The position numbers and the translations under genes are program-made. A stretch of 8,131 nt of DNA from Anaerolineales bacterium (GTDB taxonomy: Bacteria > Chloroflexota > Anaerolineae > Anaerolineales > DRMV01). Positions within the stretch are counted from its first letter, which is position 1, and each line of letters begins with the position of its first letter. Below the pieces are notes generated by a model that was not told the DNA's origin, searched no databases, and saw nothing but the letters and a program-made list of their open reading frames with translations. The stretch is from NCBI GenBank assembly GCA_015484985.1, contig WFUL01000087.1, positions 1 through 8,131 on the forward strand. The letters run 5' to 3'. Below are positions 5,975 through 8,131 of this stretch, piece by piece.

Positions 5975-6007
5975 AAAAGCACGCAGCCCTTCGGCTGCGT
6001 GCTTTTT
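5975..6007 (-). terminator. Hairpin terminator downstream of feoB
   Basis: The 14-nt arms 5975-5988 and 5993-6006 are perfectly complementary (GCACGCAGCC core) around the loop CTTC. The outer A/T runs give a U-rich 3' end on either strand: TTTT on the minus strand and TTTTT on the plus strand. It begins 33 bp after the feoB stop, so it most likely ends the feoB transcript. Confidence 0.8.
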
Positions 6008-6039
6008 CGATGCCGGATGCCCATGGGCTCCCCGCCCGC

Positions 6040-8131
6040 TTACATCAACAACCGCCACACCCCAGCCACCAGCACGGTGACCACGAAGCCGATGCCCAGG
6101 GGCAACAACGCGCCCACCGCGGCCCACTTCTTGCTCCCCGTCTCCTTCCAGATGGTCAGGATGGTCGTCGAACAAGGGTTGTGCATCACCGTGAAGAGCA
6201 TCAAGTTCACGGCAGTAAGCAGGGTCCAGCCCGCCTGGTCCACGAACAGGGCTTTGAGGGCCTGGATGCTGTCCAGTTCCATGAGCGCACCCGCACCGCT
6301 GTAAATCATAATCATCGAGGGCACCACGATTTCGTTAGCCGGGATGGCGATGATATAGGCCAGCAGGATGACGCCGTCCAACCCCATAAGCCGTCCCAGA
6401 GGGTCCAGGAAGCCGGCAATGTACTGGGCCAGGGAGAAGTCTCCCACGTAAATGTTCCCCAACAACCAAATGACCCCGCCCGCGGGTGCGGCCATGATGA
6501 CGGCCCGATGAAGCACCATCAACGTCCGGTCAATGAAAGAGGTGTACAGAATGCGCTTGACGTCCGGACGACGATAGGGCGGAAGTTCCAGAGTGAAGGC
6601 GCTGGCTTCCCCCTTCAACAACGTGCGGGACAACAACCAGGAGGTAACGAAGGTAAAGACAATCCCCACCAACACCGCGAACATGATGGAGCCCGCGGCG
6701 ATGAACGCGGCCACGCCCGCGGGAAAGGCCGAGGCCACGAACACCGTCCCCAACATGATGAGGGTGGGCCAACGGCCGTTGCAAGGGACGAAATTGTTCG
6801 TCAGGATGGCGATGAGCCGTTCCCGGGGGGATTCGATGATGCGGGTGGACACCACGCCCGCGGCGTTGCATCCGAAGCCCATGGCCATGGTCAGGGCCTG
6901 CTTGCCATGCGCGCCTACCCGCTTGAAGAGCCAGTCCAGGTTGAAGGCCACCCGGGGTAGGTACCCCAGGTCTTCCAGAATGGTGAACAGAGGGAAGAAG
7001 ATGGCCATGGGGGGCAGCATCACGCTCACCACCCAGGCCAGCCCCCGGTACACGCCGTTCCAGAGGAAGCCTGTCAACCACCAGGGCAGACCCAGGGCCT
7101 GGAACAGGGCCACACCCCCTTCCTCGATGGCGAACAGCACCCGGGCCAGCAGTTCGGAAGGGTAATTGGCGCCCACGATGGTTATCCAGAAGACCAGGGT
7201 GAGGCCCGCCAGCATGATGGGCAGCCCCCACACCGGATGGGTCACGATGCGGTCGATGCGCTCCTCCCACGTCTGCGCTCGAGAGCCTTCGGCCCGGACG
7301 ACGCGCTGGGCAATGCGGGCCGCTTCGTTGTAAATGCTCTGCACCAACCGGTCCCGGAAGGCCTCGGCCAGCCCTTCCCGCAGTTCCCGGGCCCGGCGCA
7401 GAAGCGCCTCCCCCGGAGGGAAGGCGTCCCGGCGAGGCCCTTCTTCGGCGGCTGGCCTCTCCGCGCCCGGAGGCGGGGCCTCCTGAAGGGCCATGAGGAC
7501 CTGGGGGCCCATGACCGGCTCCCGGGCCAGGTCTTGCGCGCCGCGGATGTGCTCACCCAAGGAACCGGTGCGCACGGCTTCCTCAATGGTCGGGTCGCCG
7601 TCCAGCAGCCGGAGGGCAATCCACTCCGCCACCGGGACCACTTCGGGGAACGTCTCCCGAATCAAGGGGACCAGGGCGTCCACCGCGGCCTGGACTTCCG
7701 GGTCCAGGGCCATGCGATAGGGCTGGGGCTTCAGCCGGCCCGCGGCCACGTCCTCCACCGCCTGCATCAGGTAACCAATGCCCTCCCCCGTCCGGGCCAC
7801 GATGGGCACCACCGGGACCCCCAGCGCCCGCGCCAGCTGGCGGTGGTCTACATGAATCCCCTTGCGTTTCGCCTCGTCCATCAGATTCAGGGCCACCACC
7901 ACACGGGGCGTCACCTGCAGGATTTGCAACACCAGGTTGAGGTTCCGTTCCAGGGCCGTCGCATCCACCACCACGATGACCACATCCGGGTTGGCGAACA
8001 GCAGGAAATCCCGGGCGACCTCCTCTTCCACCGAAGCCGTAAGCAGGGAGTAGGTGCCGGGCAGGTCCACCACCCGGTAGACCTTGCCATTGAATTTAAA
8101 GCGTCCCTCGGCCCGGGTGACCGTTTTCCCA
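6040..8131 (-). CDS. feoB: Ferrous iron transport protein B (5' end outside window)
   Basis: FeoB is a GTPase-linked Fe(II) transporter of the cytoplasmic membrane. The frame is open to the window edge, so the start and P-loop (roughly the first 40-50 residues) are missing; 696 residues are visible. The first visible residues, GKTVTRAEGRF, match the switch I region (NWPGxTV). G3 is DLPG (22-25), G4 is NLMD (82-85) and G5 is ART (112-114). A helical region and a Pro/Ala/Glu-rich linker (about 215-245) lead to two gate-type membrane halves. Hydrophobic segments lie near 300-320, 361-389, 465-500, 542-560, 586-612, 634-649 and 669-692. Three cysteines conserved in FeoB are present: GCN (421), FVPCNGR (450) and HNPCSTT (653). 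GFGCNAAGV with TNNFVPCNGR is a variant form I associate with Firmicutes-type FeoB. The C-terminus is complete. FeoA is expected upstream but is not visible. Confidence 0.95.
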   Translation of the reverse strand, partial: GKTVTRAEGRFKFNGKVYRVVDLPGTYSLLTASVEEEVARDFLLFANPDVVIVVVDATALERNLNLVLQILQVTPRVVVALNLMDEAKRKGIHVDHRQLARALGVPVVPIVARTGEGIGYLMQAVEDVAAGRLKPQPYRMALDPEVQAAVDALVPLIRETFPEVVPVAEWIALRLLDGDPTIEEAVRTGSLGEHIRGAQDLAREPVMGPQVLMALQEAPPPGAERPAAEEGPRRDAFPPGEALLRRARELREGLAEAFRDRLVQSIYNEAARIAQRVVRAEGSRAQTWEERIDRIVTHPVWGLPIMLAGLTLVFWITIVGANYPSELLARVLFAIEEGGVALFQALGLPWWLTGFLWNGVYRGLAWVVSVMLPPMAIFFPLFTILEDLGYLPRVAFNLDWLFKRVGAHGKQALTMAMGFGCNAAGVVSTRIIESPRERLIAILTNNFVPCNGRWPTLIMLGTVFVASAFPAGVAAFIAAGSIMFAVLVGIVFTFVTSWLLSRTLLKGEASAFTLELPPYRRPDVKRILYTSFIDRTLMVLHRAVIMAAPAGGVIWLLGNIYVGDFSLAQYIAGFLDPLGRLMGLDGVILLAYIIAIPANEIVVPSMIMIYSGAGALMELDSIQALKALFVDQAGWTLLTAVNLMLFTVMHNPCSTTILTIWKETGSKKWAAVGALLPLGIGFVVTVLVAGVWRLLM

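Noticed and set aside
5894..5975. TPP riboswitch or promoter upstream of the thiamine-binding gene
   Set aside because: The conserved CUGAGA and ACCUGA elements are not visible and the leader is too short. The best promoter pair (TTTCCT, 17 bp, TACCAT on the minus strand) matches only 3/6 and 4/6.
5962..6960. Open frame of 332 codons on the plus strand opposite feoB
   Set aside because: It has a His/Gly/Arg-rich composition typical of an antisense shadow, starts inside the terminator hairpin and overlaps clearly conserved FeoB sequence.
8073..8131. GTG at 8073 as the feoB start, and GKT at the window edge as the P-loop
   Set aside because: The frame continues upstream with conserved FeoB residues. 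The GKTV is followed by AEGRF and DLPG at switch I spacing, so it is the NWPGxTV region and not the P-loop.

Overview
The window is GC-rich and densely coded. It suggests a thermophilic or moderately thermophilic bacterium, most likely Chloroflexota (Anaerolineae-like). The lineage guess rests on three family-level cues: a LysJ-type (LysW-pathway) aminotransferase, a cobalamin-independent methionine synthase split into two genes, and an extracellular lipocalin-like Cys-rich protein. There is no rRNA or marker gene here, so the lineage is an inference.

Layout. (1) 3-1121 (+): C-terminal part of a probably secreted protein ending in a lipocalin-like beta domain; its start lies before the window. 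It is followed by a hairpin terminator and about 350 bp without a gene. (2) 1409-5400 (+): one apparent transcription unit. A promoter with a perfect TATAAT at 1431-1436 drives lysJ-like aminotransferase, a small NifX/NifB-type (Nitro_FeMo-Co fold) protein, the MetE N-half homologue and the MetE C-half catalytic protein. Gaps are 21, 24 and 50 bp, each gene has a strong Shine-Dalgarno, and the unit ends in a very long perfect inverted-repeat terminator at 5340-5400. (3) 5227-5566: gene-free spacer with that terminator and a palindromic GACGGCC-type repeat. (4) 5567-8131 (-): feoB (ferrous iron transporter, 5' end outside the window), a hairpin terminator, then a small MTH1187/YkoF-type thiamine-binding protein with its own strong ribosome binding site. 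The two strands converge on the 5227-5566 spacer.

How the genes may work together. The plus-strand unit combines amino-acid biosynthesis steps (LysW-carrier transamination and methionine formation) with a small, histidine-rich putative metal-cluster-binding protein. The catalytic MetE half keeps all zinc ligands and homocysteine-site motifs, while the N-half is a separate protein that has lost the Asp of its degenerate active-site-like motif. The least explained points are the NifX-like protein inside a methionine/lysine operon and the heptanucleotide repeat that begins on the stop codon of the MetE N-half gene. I see no mobile element, CRISPR array, tRNA, rRNA or defence system, and nothing that is clearly a new system.
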